From contig NC_080418.1 in assembly GCF_029873635.1 (NCBI RefSeq), positions 9,691,062-9,755,061 on the forward strand: a stretch of 64,000 nt of DNA, read 5' to 3'. Each line of letters starts with the position of its first letter. Position 1 is the first letter of the stretch. A program made the position numbers and the translations under genes. Positions 23,517 to 33,804 of this stretch are shown piece by piece. The stretch comes from Malania oleifera. Its lineage: Eukaryota; Streptophyta; Magnoliopsida; Santalales; Ximeniaceae. Under the pieces are notes generated by a model. It made no database searches. It was not told the origin of the DNA and saw only the letters and a list, made by a program, of their open reading frames with translations.

Positions 23517-24209
23517 TTAGAGCCTTAGATCAACGTCAACATCTATCGCAGTACTAGCGGTGTCACTGCTAACCGCTTGGGTCCTTTCTTGGCAGAGTTG
23601 ACCTCTTATAATGTCGCCGGCTTGGGTCGGAAAAAGGGAGAGGACGCCCATTTGTTCGGCGAAGGAGGAAGAGCTGCTCTCTTCCCGAGTTATTGGTGGC
23701 CCATATATGAGTCTCATTGCGAATCGGGTTTGCTTGAAATGGTGAAGTAGGCCAGCATTATCCGAAACCCTTAGTGTGGTGACTGCGATATTGCCATTGT
23801 AAGGGGTATGGCTCATTGGTGAGATATTAGTTGTAAGTTTCACAGCCGGAATATTCTCGATAGGGAAGAGGGTTGGAAGAATGGCAGGGGCACTACTTGG
23901 GTCGGTAGTGGCGGAGGAGGTAATATGGAGAATTGTTGGGGCAGTAGTTGAGATAGTGGCTTCTCCAACTGATCCCCGCCTACGCCTACGGTTCTCAAAC
24001 CAAAAGCGTATATTTTTCGGCTCGATTGAACCATACCGTCGGAGTTGTGCTGCAAGCAAGATAGTCTGCTCCACTGAAGGGAGTTCCCCTTGACTGTTGT
24101 GGAAAACCTCCTCTAGAATCTCCAGCTGTGCCTTACCGGGTTTCCATCTTTGAATCAACGATCTAGTGCTGCTCTCAGCAACTTCGGGAGTTGGGTGATT
24201 TGGCAACAT
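23517..24209 (-). CDS. WUSCHEL-related (WOX-type) homeodomain protein inside an LTR retrotransposon
   Basis: The 230-aa protein has a WOX-type homeodomain at residues 19-80: RWKPGKAQLEILEEV, then LPSVEQTILLAAQLRRYG, then IEPKNIRFWFENRRRR. The spacing between helices 1, 2 and 3 is that of the enlarged WUS/WOX homeodomain, and W, F, N and R of the recognition helix are kept; position 50 is E where WOX proteins have Q. A WUS-box-like VLSLFPT lies at residues 189-195, and the C-terminus DVDLRL resembles an EAR repression motif. The start is the ATG at 24209; an in-frame TTG further up is not needed. The gene is intronless, whereas WUS genes usually split the homeodomain by an intron, which suggests capture from RNA. 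It lies in the element's sense with its own TATA box 120 bp upstream. It is probably a nuclear transcription factor; whether it is expressed is unknown. Confidence 0.85.
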   Translation of the reverse strand: MLPNHPTPEVAESSTRSLIQRWKPGKAQLEILEEVFHNSQGELPSVEQTILLAAQLRRYGSIEPKNIRFWFENRRRRRGSVGEATISTTAPTILHITSSATTDPSSAPAILPTLFPIENIPAVKLTTNISPMSHTPYNGNIAVTTLRVSDNAGLLHHFKQTRFAMRLIYGPPITREESSSSSFAEQMGVLSLFPTQAGDIIRGQLCQERTQAVSSDTASTAIDVDVDLRL

Positions 24210-24327
24210 TTTCGAGTAATGAGACAACTAAGAGACAAGTTGGGAAGAGCTAATCACTACAAACCGAAATGTGATTGTTCAAGATGATAGAAAACTGTGA
24301 TGCTTAGAGTTCGAGGAGGGCGTACCC

Positions 24328-24335
24328 TTTTTATA
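24328..24335 (-). promoter_or_regulatory. TATA box of the homeobox gene
   Basis: The minus strand reads CCCCTTATAAAAAGGG, with TATAAAAA about 120 bp before the ATG at 24209. It suggests that the gene has its own promoter, separate from the LTR promoter. Confidence 0.65.
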
Positions 24336-24349
24336 AGGGGATGACCGCG

Positions 24350-24710
24350 TGTTGTGGAAATCGAGAGAGAGCGACGTGTGTCACGGATATCGAGCAACGC
24401 ATTTTGCACAAATCGAGAGAGAACGATATGTGTCACGAGAATCAAGAGAGGGCGACACGTGTCATGGATATCAATCAACGCATTTTGCACAAATCGAGGG
24501 ATAACGATGTGTGTCGTGAGAACCGAGAGGGGGTGACGCGTGTCACAGATATCGATTAACGCGTTTTGCACAAATCGAGGGAGAACGACGTGTGTCACAA
24601 GAATCGAGAGAGAGCGACGCGTGTCACAGATATTGAGCAACGCGTTTTGCACAAATCGAGAGATAGCGACATGTGTCGCGGAAATTGAGCGAGTGACACG
24701 TATTGCAAAA
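24350..24710. repeat. 81-bp minisatellite upstream of the homeobox gene
   Basis: There are about 4.3 units with an exact 81-bp period (CAACGCATTTTGCACAAAT or variants start at 24395, 24476, 24557 and 24638). Each unit carries two ACGTGTGTCAC/ACACGTGTCA-type motifs, close to the G-box/ABRE core ACGTGTC. The 81-bp period is a multiple of three, which makes a long open frame by chance; I do not call it a gene. The repeat lies directly upstream of the TATA box. Confidence 0.8.
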
Positions 24711-24789
24711 TTTGCAAACTCTAGGTTCTTTTTATGTTTTTACATCTTTATTAATGCTTTAACTATAATTAATTTCATCCTTAGATCAC

Positions 24790-24955
24790 CACTTGGGTGG
24801 GTGGCCTAGTGGTAAGGAACCGGCCGTGCATCCATGTGATCACGGGTTCGAATCCCCACTACGCCCAAGTGGTCTCATGCCCTGACCTTGCTTCGGGGGT
24901 AAGTGAGCTATAGCCGATGATTTCCACCTATGAGGCCCATTTTTTTTTTTTTATA
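24790..24955 (+). mobile_element. tRNA-derived SINE inside the homeobox-bearing element
   Basis: The head looks like a tRNA: A box GGTGGCCTAGTGGTAAGGA, B box GGGTTCGAATCCCC and a closing GGGCG-like/CGCCC pairing. A body of about 90 bp and a T12 tail (24939-24950) follow. It is not a tRNA gene, since no good anticodon stem forms. It lies antisense to the homeobox gene. Confidence 0.7.
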
Positions 24956-24969
24956 ACCACAAGAGTACC

Positions 24970-24974
<5 letters not shown>

Positions 24975-25034
<60 letters not shown>
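24975..25034. repeat. AT microsatellite
   Basis: A perfect (TA)n run of about 60 bp just after the SINE tail. Confidence 0.9.
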
Positions 25035-25037
<3 letters not shown>

Positions 25038-25039
25038 CA

Positions 25040-26130
25040 TTAACATTAGTATTATTATTATTATTATTATTAGATCAAATAAATGTTGGGCATGTTTAGC
25101 CGATTGATGATTTGACATTGGTTAGTTATTTGAAGGAAATTAGTAAATTTTTATATTGCTTTCATTAAAAATATATATATATATATTTTTATATAGAAAA
25201 TTTTAAGTTGTATTAACTTTTAGAAAGTTATACAAAATTAAAAATTTCATCAAAATTTGTACTCCTAAATTAAACTTGGATACTTGATGGAAATTGAATA
25301 TGTAATGGGAAAAAAAAAAATAGATATACATATTTAACTTGCACATGCTAAGGGATTATATATATATATTGAATTTAAATATAATAAGTAATATTTAAAT
25401 GATATTTAATTCCTTATATACTAATACAAAATAAAAATTAAAGATTTTGTCAAAATATATATTCCTAAATTAAGCTTGAATGTTTTGTTGATAACTGAAT
25501 ATGTAATGTAAAAATACATATTCATATCCAACTTATACATGCAAAGAAATTTTGGGTAAATTCAGATTTCATAATAGACCGTTTGCTCATATCTATTTGT
25601 ATGTGTAGCACTTCTAAATTCAGTAGGGTCTAATAGGTTATTTCTTATAAATTTAGTGAAAATAACAACAGTAAAAATAATTAAATCTCAGATATTATTA
25701 TTATATTTATATATTAAAAAAAAATTTAAATTATCAATTGCATTTGACAATTAATTATGAATTATCAATACGGGTACGTGTTTCTACAAACATAAATAAC
25801 ATATTTAAATTAATTAACGTGTCTTCAATAATACTACCATTTTTCTCAGAGAATTTATAATTATTACCTATCCTTGGGAGCCTTCACGTAAATCTCATTT
25901 CCTCCAATGCTACTATCTTTAGGATCAATCCTTAAATAATAATCAAATGTTATTTTAAAATCATAAATCTATTATTAACGTATAATAATATAACAAACTA
26001 CAATAAATATTCTAAACTACCCAATCCTACCCAAATCATATTTTATACCTATGCTCTGATATATATTAGATTATGCAGAACCTATATCCTATGCTCTGGT
26101 AAAATTATTTCTTTAAAGTCTGCAGAACCT
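25040..26130. other. AT-rich leader of the homeobox-bearing element
   Basis: This is the region between the primer site and the homeobox gene unit, read on the minus strand. It is AT-rich, with no gag-like or other coding sequence. Two blocks at about 25255-25330 and 25450-25550 resemble each other (CCTAAATTAA(A/G)CTTG(G/A)A...). I see no other structure. Confidence 0.5.
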
Positions 26131-26137
26131 ATAACCT

Positions 26138-26153
26138 ATTGCTCTGATACCAA
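26138..26153 (-). other. Primer-binding site of the homeobox-bearing element
   Basis: The minus strand reads TTTGGTATCAGAGCAA directly inside the 5' LTR, complementary to the 3' end of initiator tRNA-Met. Confidence 0.9.
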
Positions 26154-26154
26154 A

Positions 26155-28953
26155 TGTAACACCCCGACCCCGAGGGGCCTGGGATATTAACTTTTTACTA
26201 CTAATTTACAGCGGAAGCAAAATAAACTCAATTTTTATTAAACCAGAGCACTAATATTCCATATTACAATCATTTATTTCAAAAGAAGGAAAATTACACA
26301 AACATAAATATCTGAAACCATACTAATATTTCTAATCAATCTTTATTTTTCTAATCCCCACCCGCATGCTTGTTAAGCCTGATTTCTGACATGTCCTTCA
26401 GAGTTATCTGAAATAAAATATGATTGGGGTGAGACGACGCTCAGTAAGTAAATAAGATTATTATTAGTGTGTGGCCAAAATGAGTTTTTAAAGAATTTCG
26501 TAAAACAATAATGAATACTATAACTTCAAGATTTCTTTTAGAATAAACATAAATTTAACAATTTCTGCATAAAACTTTTGTCATCAATTTCAACAGTAAA
26601 TTTTTAAATCATATACTATAACTGCTAAATTAAACTTTTAACTTTAAAACTGTAAAAATATTTAATGATAAACATACATATACTTTTCCTTATACGTTTT
26701 CCTTAGATCGTCATATAAGCACCAAAATGATCCTTTTCACGTAAACTTACACTTTTCCTTCAAATTATCAGTAACTTTGTACACGTAATTAAATATGTAT
26801 AAACATATATTGTAAAAACCACCCTTAGGCCTGTTTGCCGTAAGTCATGTTTACCCCCATGACTGGGTTGTGCGGTCCGAAGACTGGACTTAGCTGGCTG
26901 GCCGACCAAACTAAATCAACGTACGTAAACTTTAAGTGAGATTTTCCTTATTAAGTCCTGGACTTAAACCAGGTGTGCACTCAGGAGAAATCCACTAACA
27001 TAAATAACCACTCTGTAAACAGTGTGGGTGCACTCTGATCCGTATAAACTTTAAGCTGCGGTACCGAGCATCTGTAACTTTGAACTTTCGTTGCCATAAG
27101 GGGTTTGAAAATCATCTTATTATCATTTATGCAATTTAAAATAATATCGTGAAAATCTTATCTTTACTCATATTTACATAAAAAATGTAACGTAGAAATA
27201 AACTCATGCCACACAATTTTTGTGTTAAAAATATATATATAATTTTATTTTTGAATAGAAAGAAATGCTGAAAATTTACCCGAGGGGATTGGAACATTTC
27301 TTAACCCAAAAATAGATGCAAGTATATTAAAGATAGAACTGGTATAATTAAATATGCGTGAAAATAAACTCATGAAAATTTTGTGGAACTAATTGACATA
27401 ATTAAAATTTACGTACAAAATAAGCTCGGGTATGAATTTAAAATAAAAAGAAACTAACATAATCAAAATTTACTTACAAATAAACTCGGGTATAAATTTT
27501 GAATAAAAATACTAACATAATCAAATTTACTTACAAATAAACTCGGGTATAAATTTTGAATAAAAATACTAACATAATCAAATTTACTTACCTTCTTCTT
27601 TTACTGTGTGCTACGAACACAATAATTATCTTTAAGAAATGAGATCGGAAAAAGTGGGTGATTAAGAATTTATTCAAAAATTCTCTCTCCACCACAAATT
27701 CTTTCACTCACTAATCCTTCTCTTCCTTGGAAAATTGTTGTGAAAAATCAAGGTTGAGAGCTCCCTATTTATAGGAAAATTTTGGGGAAGAAATAGAATT
27801 TATAAAAGTGTGGGGAGATGGGTGAAATTAAAATTTTTAAAAATTAAAGAATGGGCAAGGGATGGGCAAGGTATGGGTTGTGTGGAGGCTATTTGGGAGT
27901 GCTTGCCACCATTCCCACTAAATAAATTTTTAATTAATTACTTACCTAATTAATTAATCCATTACCTAACTAATTATTTTATTATTTTATTATTTTTTCT
28001 TAATCATTATTATCATTATTATTATCATTGTTATTAATTTTAAACTTGAGTGGAGGCCATTTGGGAGTGCTTGCCACCATTCTCACTAAATAAATTTTTA
28101 ATTAATTACTTACCTTATTAATTAATCCATTACCTAACTAATTATTTTATTATTTTATTATTTTTCTTAATCATTATTATTATCATTGTTATTAATTTTA
28201 AACTATATTTAGTATTTATTTTATTTTATTTTATTTTTGAACAAGAATTAAATTTAAATTTTAAAAACTCATGTGGGCCCCACATGGTCTTGTGGGCCCC
28301 ATGTAGTCTTGTGGGCCCCACACAATTTCGAGACCCAAATGGATCGTACGTAATTCCAATAACTCTTATACGATTTTATGCATCCTGCATAGTTTTGAGA
28401 CTTGTGAAAACCTTCATACGGTTTCGGGACTCATGTGGGCCCCACACAGTCTTGTGGGCCCCGCATAGGATACCTATATTATTATTATTTTATCATATAT
28501 TTCTTCAAATTATATCAGTTAAAACATTGTTTTATGTACTCATTTACGTATATAAACAGTGTCTTATGGCTCCGGGACTCATATGGACCCCACATAGTCT
28601 TGTGGGCCCCACATATGATACCTATATTATTATCATCTTATTATGTATTTCTACAAATTATGTCTGTCAAAACACTATTTTATGTATATATACTTATTTA
28701 CGTATACAAATAGTGTCTATCCTGTTTATCCTATGAAATTCCATTTTGACCAGGCCGACCTCTAGGGAGCGACTGAGCCGCAATGGTCTCTGAGCACTCG
28801 CTAAGACAAGGTCTTTCTTAGGCATCAAACATGGAATCAAGGATCCTACAGAAAAACACTTCTGTATTGATATTAACTTAATGACTATTTTTATTATTTT
28901 ATTATTATTGTACTTTAATCATATATATATATATATATATTTGGGTCATCACA
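26155..28953 (-). repeat. 5' LTR of the homeobox-bearing element
   Basis: This 2799-bp LTR has the same landmarks as the 3' copy: TATA box at 27766-27773, GTGGGCCCCAC array at 28268-28620, (AT)n at 28921-28940. As the 5' LTR it would drive transcription leftwards through the homeobox gene. Confidence 0.92.
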
Positions 28954-29524
28954 ACGACACCCTTACTTCTAGATGCTAGGATGCTACTTACCGCTACCTG
29001 AAGGCCCTAAAAAATATTGTACGTACATTCGGGGTGAGACACCTCTCAGTAAGGAAGAAAACAGTTTATATCAAAGTGTGACATACCAGTATCATTTTAC
29101 ATACTTCATAACACTATACATACGATACAATTTCATACCAATACATGCAGTTCCAGTATTTTCAGAAAAACCATTCCAGTACATACGATACCTAACATAC
29201 ATATATACATACATACGGTCAGTGTTATCACACTAGTTTGCGACTACACCAGGTCACCTCGTCACACAACGACTACATTGCTACATACGCAACTACGCTG
29301 GAACGATCAAGGCCCAATGGTGAATCCATTACATCATACGCAACTACACAAGGTCACCTAGTCTCACAGCGATTACATTGTCATATGCAACTACGAAAAT
29401 CTACAACTCAGGCCCAATAGTGAATCCATTACTACATATGTAACTACACAAAGGTCACCTAATCTCACCACGATTACATTGCCATATACACAACTACACT
29501 GCGACGACCTAGGCCCACTGTGAA
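28954..29524 (-). repeat. Middle piece of the split 3' LTR of the Tekay-like element
   Basis: This matches 39880-40470 of the intact LTR (shared CTAGGATGCTACTTACCGCT and ACTACACAAGGTCACCTAGT). It lies between the homeobox-bearing element and the solo LTR at 29525. Confidence 0.85.
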
Positions 29525-30595
29525 TGAAGTGACTCGAAGAATAATAGTATTTTAATAATAATAAGAGGGAGAGAAAATGGATACAGAAACAGAAGGAGAC
29601 CATAGACTTCATTGACGACATTGCATTTTGAGGGAAATAAAAATTTTTGAAAATTCCAAGGCTTAGTCGACAAACACAGGGTTTCGTCAACAAAGGTATA
29701 AAGGATTTCGTCAACGAACACAGGGCTTCGTTGACGAGAAAATACCGAAAGATGGTTCGGGCTGCTCTGAGTTTCGTCGATGAATACAGGATTCGTCGAT
29801 GAATTTTATGAAAGACTCGTCGATGAGGTGACGTGTCTCGTCAACGAACTTGACCCTATAAATAGAAGAAACTCGAGATTTTTATCATTTTCACCGCACC
29901 TCTCTCTCTCTCTCTCTACGTCTCCCTCTCCCTTCTCTCTACGATTGCGGCCCCACCAATCACCAGATCGACGATTCGAAGCTACCACAATGCTCCTGGC
30001 GGAGTTCTCTACAAATCTGCCGGAGCGGATCTTCAAGAAAACAGAGTTGGAATTCATCCCAAATTCAGGGTAAGGTCTTTTAGTTCCTTTTTGGCCTTAT
30101 GGTAGTTATAGAAAATAATGTAGGCGGAGAAATACTAATATTATGTTATAGCGAATATTGTTTTCCGGGTGTTTTGTAAGAGGCGCTACGGGTGTTAGGC
30201 TAGTATTCCGTAGGGGCTTTCCAGTAGTCAATTAAGGGAAATATGTTATGCTAGACATTTCTTAAAATATGATACAGTTTATTTAATTATGAAAACTATG
30301 TATTTAGTATGGTGTGACTTGTGAATATGTATATGGTACGGGGATATATTTTACAAATTTAGTTTCATGATTTTACGAATTTCAATATTATGATTATGCG
30401 AATTTCAATACCATGATTTTATGGATTTTAGTACCATGCTTATACGGATCTCAGTACCATGATTACACGAATATCAATATCATGATTATGTAGTTTCAGT
30501 GTTATGAATATTCAGTTCTCAGTATTACGACATATGAATTACAGTACAGTTTATGTAGCATCATGGTTATTACGATTATTTCAGAATCATGGTAA

Positions 30596-30641
<46 letters not shown>

Positions 30642-33600
30642 AACACCCCAACCCCGAAGGGTCTGGGATATTTACTTTTTATCATTGATTTACAGCGGAA
30701 GCAAATAAACTCAATTATTATTAAATCAGAGCGCTAATTATCTATATTACAATCATTTATTTCAAAAGAAGAAAAATTACACAAACATAAATATCTGAAA
30801 TCATACTAATATTTATAATTAATCTTTATTTTTCTAATCCCCACCTACATGCTTGCTAAGCTTGATTTCCGACATGCCCTTTAGAGTTATCTGAAATAAA
30901 AATATGATTGGAGTGAGACGACGTTCAGTAAGTAAATAAGGATATTATTAGTGTGTGGTCAAAATGAGTTTTTAAAAAATTTCGTAAAACAATATTTAAT
31001 ACTATAACATCAAGACTGCTTTTAGAATAAATATAAATTTAAAAATTACTACATAAAACTTTTACCATCAATTACAACAGTAAAATTTTAAAATCATATA
31101 CTATAACTGTTAAATTAAACTTTTAACTTTAAAACTGTAAAAATATTTAATGATAAACATACATATACTTTTCCTTATATGTTTTCCTTAGATCGTCATT
31201 TAAGCACTAGAATGATCATTTTCTTGTAAACTTACACTTTTCCTTTAAATCATCAGTAACTTTGTACACGTAATTAAATATGTATAAACATATATTGTAA
31301 AAACCACCCTTAGACCTATTTTCCGTAAGTCATGTTTACCTCAATGACTGGGTTGTGCGGTTCAAAGACTGAACTTAGCTGGCTGGCCGACCAAACTAAA
31401 TCAACGTACGTAAACTTTAAGTGAGATTTTCCTTATTAAGTCCTGGTCCGGAATTAGGTGTGCACTCAGGATAAATCCACTAACATAAATAACCACTCTG
31501 TAAACAGTGTGGGTGCACTCTGATCCGTATAAACTTTAAGCTGCGGTACCGAACATCTATAACTTTGAAGTTTCGTTGCCATAAGGGATTTTAAAATCAT
31601 CTTATTATAATTTATGCAATTTAAAATAATATCGTGAAAATCTCATATTTACTCATTTTTTTATGAAAAAAAATGCAACGTAGAAATAAACTCATGGTAC
31701 ACAATTTTTGTATTAAAAATATATATAATTTCTTTTTTTTTAATAGAAAGAAATGCTGAAAATTTACCCAAGGGGATTAAAACATTTCTTAATCCAAAAA
31801 TAAATGCAAGTATATTAAAGATAGAACTGGTATAATTAAATAGACGTAAAAATAAACTCATGAAAATTTTATGGAACTAAGTAACATAATTGAAATTTAC
31901 TTATAAAATAAACTCGGGTATGAATTTTAAATAAAACAAATTAACATAATCAAATTTACTTACCTTCTTCTTTTACCTTGTGCTACGAATACAAAATTAT
32001 CTCTAAGAAATGAGATCGGAAAAAGTGGGTGAGTAAGAACTTACTCAAAAATTCTCTCTCCACCACAAATTCTTTTTCTCACTAATCATTCTCTTCCTTG
32101 GAAAAATTGTTATGAAAAATGAAGGTTGAGAGCTTCCTATTTATAGGAAAATTTTGGGAAAGAAATGAAATTTATAAAAGTGTAGGGATGGGCAAGGTAT
32201 GGGTTGAGTATGGGATGGGGATGGAGGCCATGTGGGAGTGCTTGCCACTATTCCCATTAAGTAAATTTTTAATTAATTACTTACCTAACTAATTAATTAA
32301 TTAGTTAATTAATTATTTTATTATTTTTCTTAATCATTATTATCATTATTATTAACATTGTTATTACTTTTAAACTATTTTTAGTATTTATTTATTTTAT
32401 TATTTATTTTTGAACAAGAATTAAATTTGAATTTTGAAAACTCACGTGGGCCCCACATAACTTCAAGACTCAAGTGGGTCCTATGTAACTCCAATAATCC
32501 TTATACGGTTTTATGAGCTCTACATAACTCCGGGACTCATGTTAATCCCACACGACTTCGGGACTCATGTGGGCCCCACATATGATACCTATATTATTTT
32601 TTTTATCTTACTATGTATTTCTATAAATTATGTCTGTCAAAATACTATTTTATGTATATGTACTTATTTACGTATACAAAAAGAGTTTATTCTATTTATC
32701 CTATGAAATTCTATTTTGACTAGTCCGACCTCTATGGAGCAACTGAGCCACAATGATCTTTGAGTACTCACTTAGACAATACTTTCTTAGGCATCAAACA
32801 TGGAATCAAGAATCCTATAGAAAAACATTTCTGTATTGATATTAACTAAATGACCATTTTTATTATTATTGTGCTTTTAATTGTATATATATTTTTGGGT
32901 CATCACAAATATATTATATGATATCAGACCTTGTTGAACTTGCAGCTCCAGAGCTCAGTACCGTTGCTACAGACATTATGTTACCTTATCAGTGCAACCA
33001 CCTATTCAGATAATACGTGGTAAGGTCAATTACCTAGGTCCTTGAAGAGGTTAGGCTCCCCATCCAGATATGGGTTGAGGTGGGCAGATCGACTCACGAA
33101 GTTCAGTGATTTATTCTTGGTTGGCCAGTCATGGTAAATCCATCCTACGGGCCACACAACCTTGTCATGAGGGGGCAAGTCATGACGCACAGATAGCCAC
33201 AGGGAACAGTTTCAGTTACTATTACATACGTACGGATTTATAGAAACAGGGACCATACTTATGTACACTAGAAGTACTTTGAATTATAACCATAATACTG
33301 TTATGTTAAGCAATAAGGAAAAGGGGTGGTGTATTTTATTATTTGTACTGTACTTTCGTATTCGGTTAATCATGTTTATATAAAAACAGATTTCATGATA
33401 TATAGTAGCTCATTTGTCACACACTAGTAATAGCATATTTCTTCTTACTGAGCGTTGGCTCATCCCAGTGTTGAAACATTTTTCAAGTGATCCAGGCAGG
33501 TGAGCAGATCAGGCTCGTAGGTAGAGAGGCGTCTGTAGTGTCTTGACAGTAGAGTGAGTATCATTTTTGGGAGCATTTTTGTATAGCCCTCACCAGTTGA

Positions 33601-33799
33601 GGTTATTTTGGGAACAGTGATATATCTATATTTTGAGATTACATACTAGCACTCTGGTATTGTACATAAACGTATGTGAATATGTTTATATGATTTCTGC
33701 TTCTCGCTGCTTAGGTTAATGATGTGGTGTCAGAGTATGTTAATTATTACAGTATATATATTTATATATAAAACCCACTTTATTAAACAAGTAGTTACA
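29525..33799 (+). mobile_element. Solo LTR related to the left-edge gypsy family, itself interrupted
   Basis: The ends are TGAAG and TTACA, with a perfect 5-bp target duplication GTGAA (29520-29524 and 33800-33804). Without the nested solo LTR it is about 2.0 kb. Several stretches match the LTR at 1200-3237 in reverse (for example CCTAAGCAGCGAGAAGC and the GGTTGGCCAGTCATGG region). It has a TCGTCGACGA-type array (29650-29840) followed by a strong TATA box at 29857-29863 (CCTATAAATAG) and a CT-rich stretch. No internal region remains, as after LTR-LTR recombination. Confidence 0.75.
30639..32907 (-). mobile_element. Solo LTR of the homeobox-bearing element's family
   Basis: It runs from TGTAACACCCCAACCCC to GGGTCATCACA on the plus strand, matching the LTRs at 20394 and 26155 along its length but with clear divergence and a shorter GTGGGCCCCAC array. 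Flanking TATAT/AATAT is a likely target duplication inside an AT microsatellite (30600-30638). It shows that this LTR family has inserted here more than once. Confidence 0.85.
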
Positions 33800-33804
33800 G
33801 TGAA

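Larger units (their letters stand above)
20394..28953 (-). mobile_element. Young non-autonomous LTR retrotransposon carrying a WOX-type homeobox gene
   Basis: The target duplication is a perfect ACGAC (20389-20393 and 28954-28958). The LTRs (20394-23221 and 26155-28953) start TGTGATGACCC and end GGTGTTACA on the minus strand. A tRNA-Met primer site lies against the right LTR and a polypurine tract (AGGAGGGGAGAT) against the left one. The 2.93-kb internal region has no gag or pol, so it needs proteins from another element. The sequence beside the polypurine tract matches the Tekay-like elements here, which points to that lineage as its source or helper. Apart from AT-repeat length, the LTRs differ at about ten positions or fewer, so insertion was very recent. 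The only clear gene inside is the homeobox gene at 23517-24209. Confidence 0.92.

Noticed and set aside
24210-24227. Longer start for the homeobox protein (six extra residues)
   Set aside because: The upstream codon is TTG; the first ATG is at 24209 and is close to the TATA box at a normal distance.
24257-24652. Open frame of 131 aa with internal repeats next to the homeobox gene
   Set aside because: The 81-bp DNA repeat is a multiple of three, so a long frame arises by chance; frames are open on both strands over the same repeat.
24800-24870. Possible tRNA gene
   Set aside because: A and B boxes are present, but no proper anticodon arm forms, and a body with a T tail follows; it is a SINE head.
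20394-28953. Segmental duplication of 20394-23221 and 26155-28953
   Set aside because: Target duplications, primer site and polypurine tract show that these are LTRs of one element, not a genomic duplication.
29780-30073. Open frame of 97 aa starting in the solo LTR
   Set aside because: It lies over the palindrome array and CT-rich leader of a gypsy LTR, with a similar frame in the LTR at 2608-3081; there is no sign that it is a host gene.
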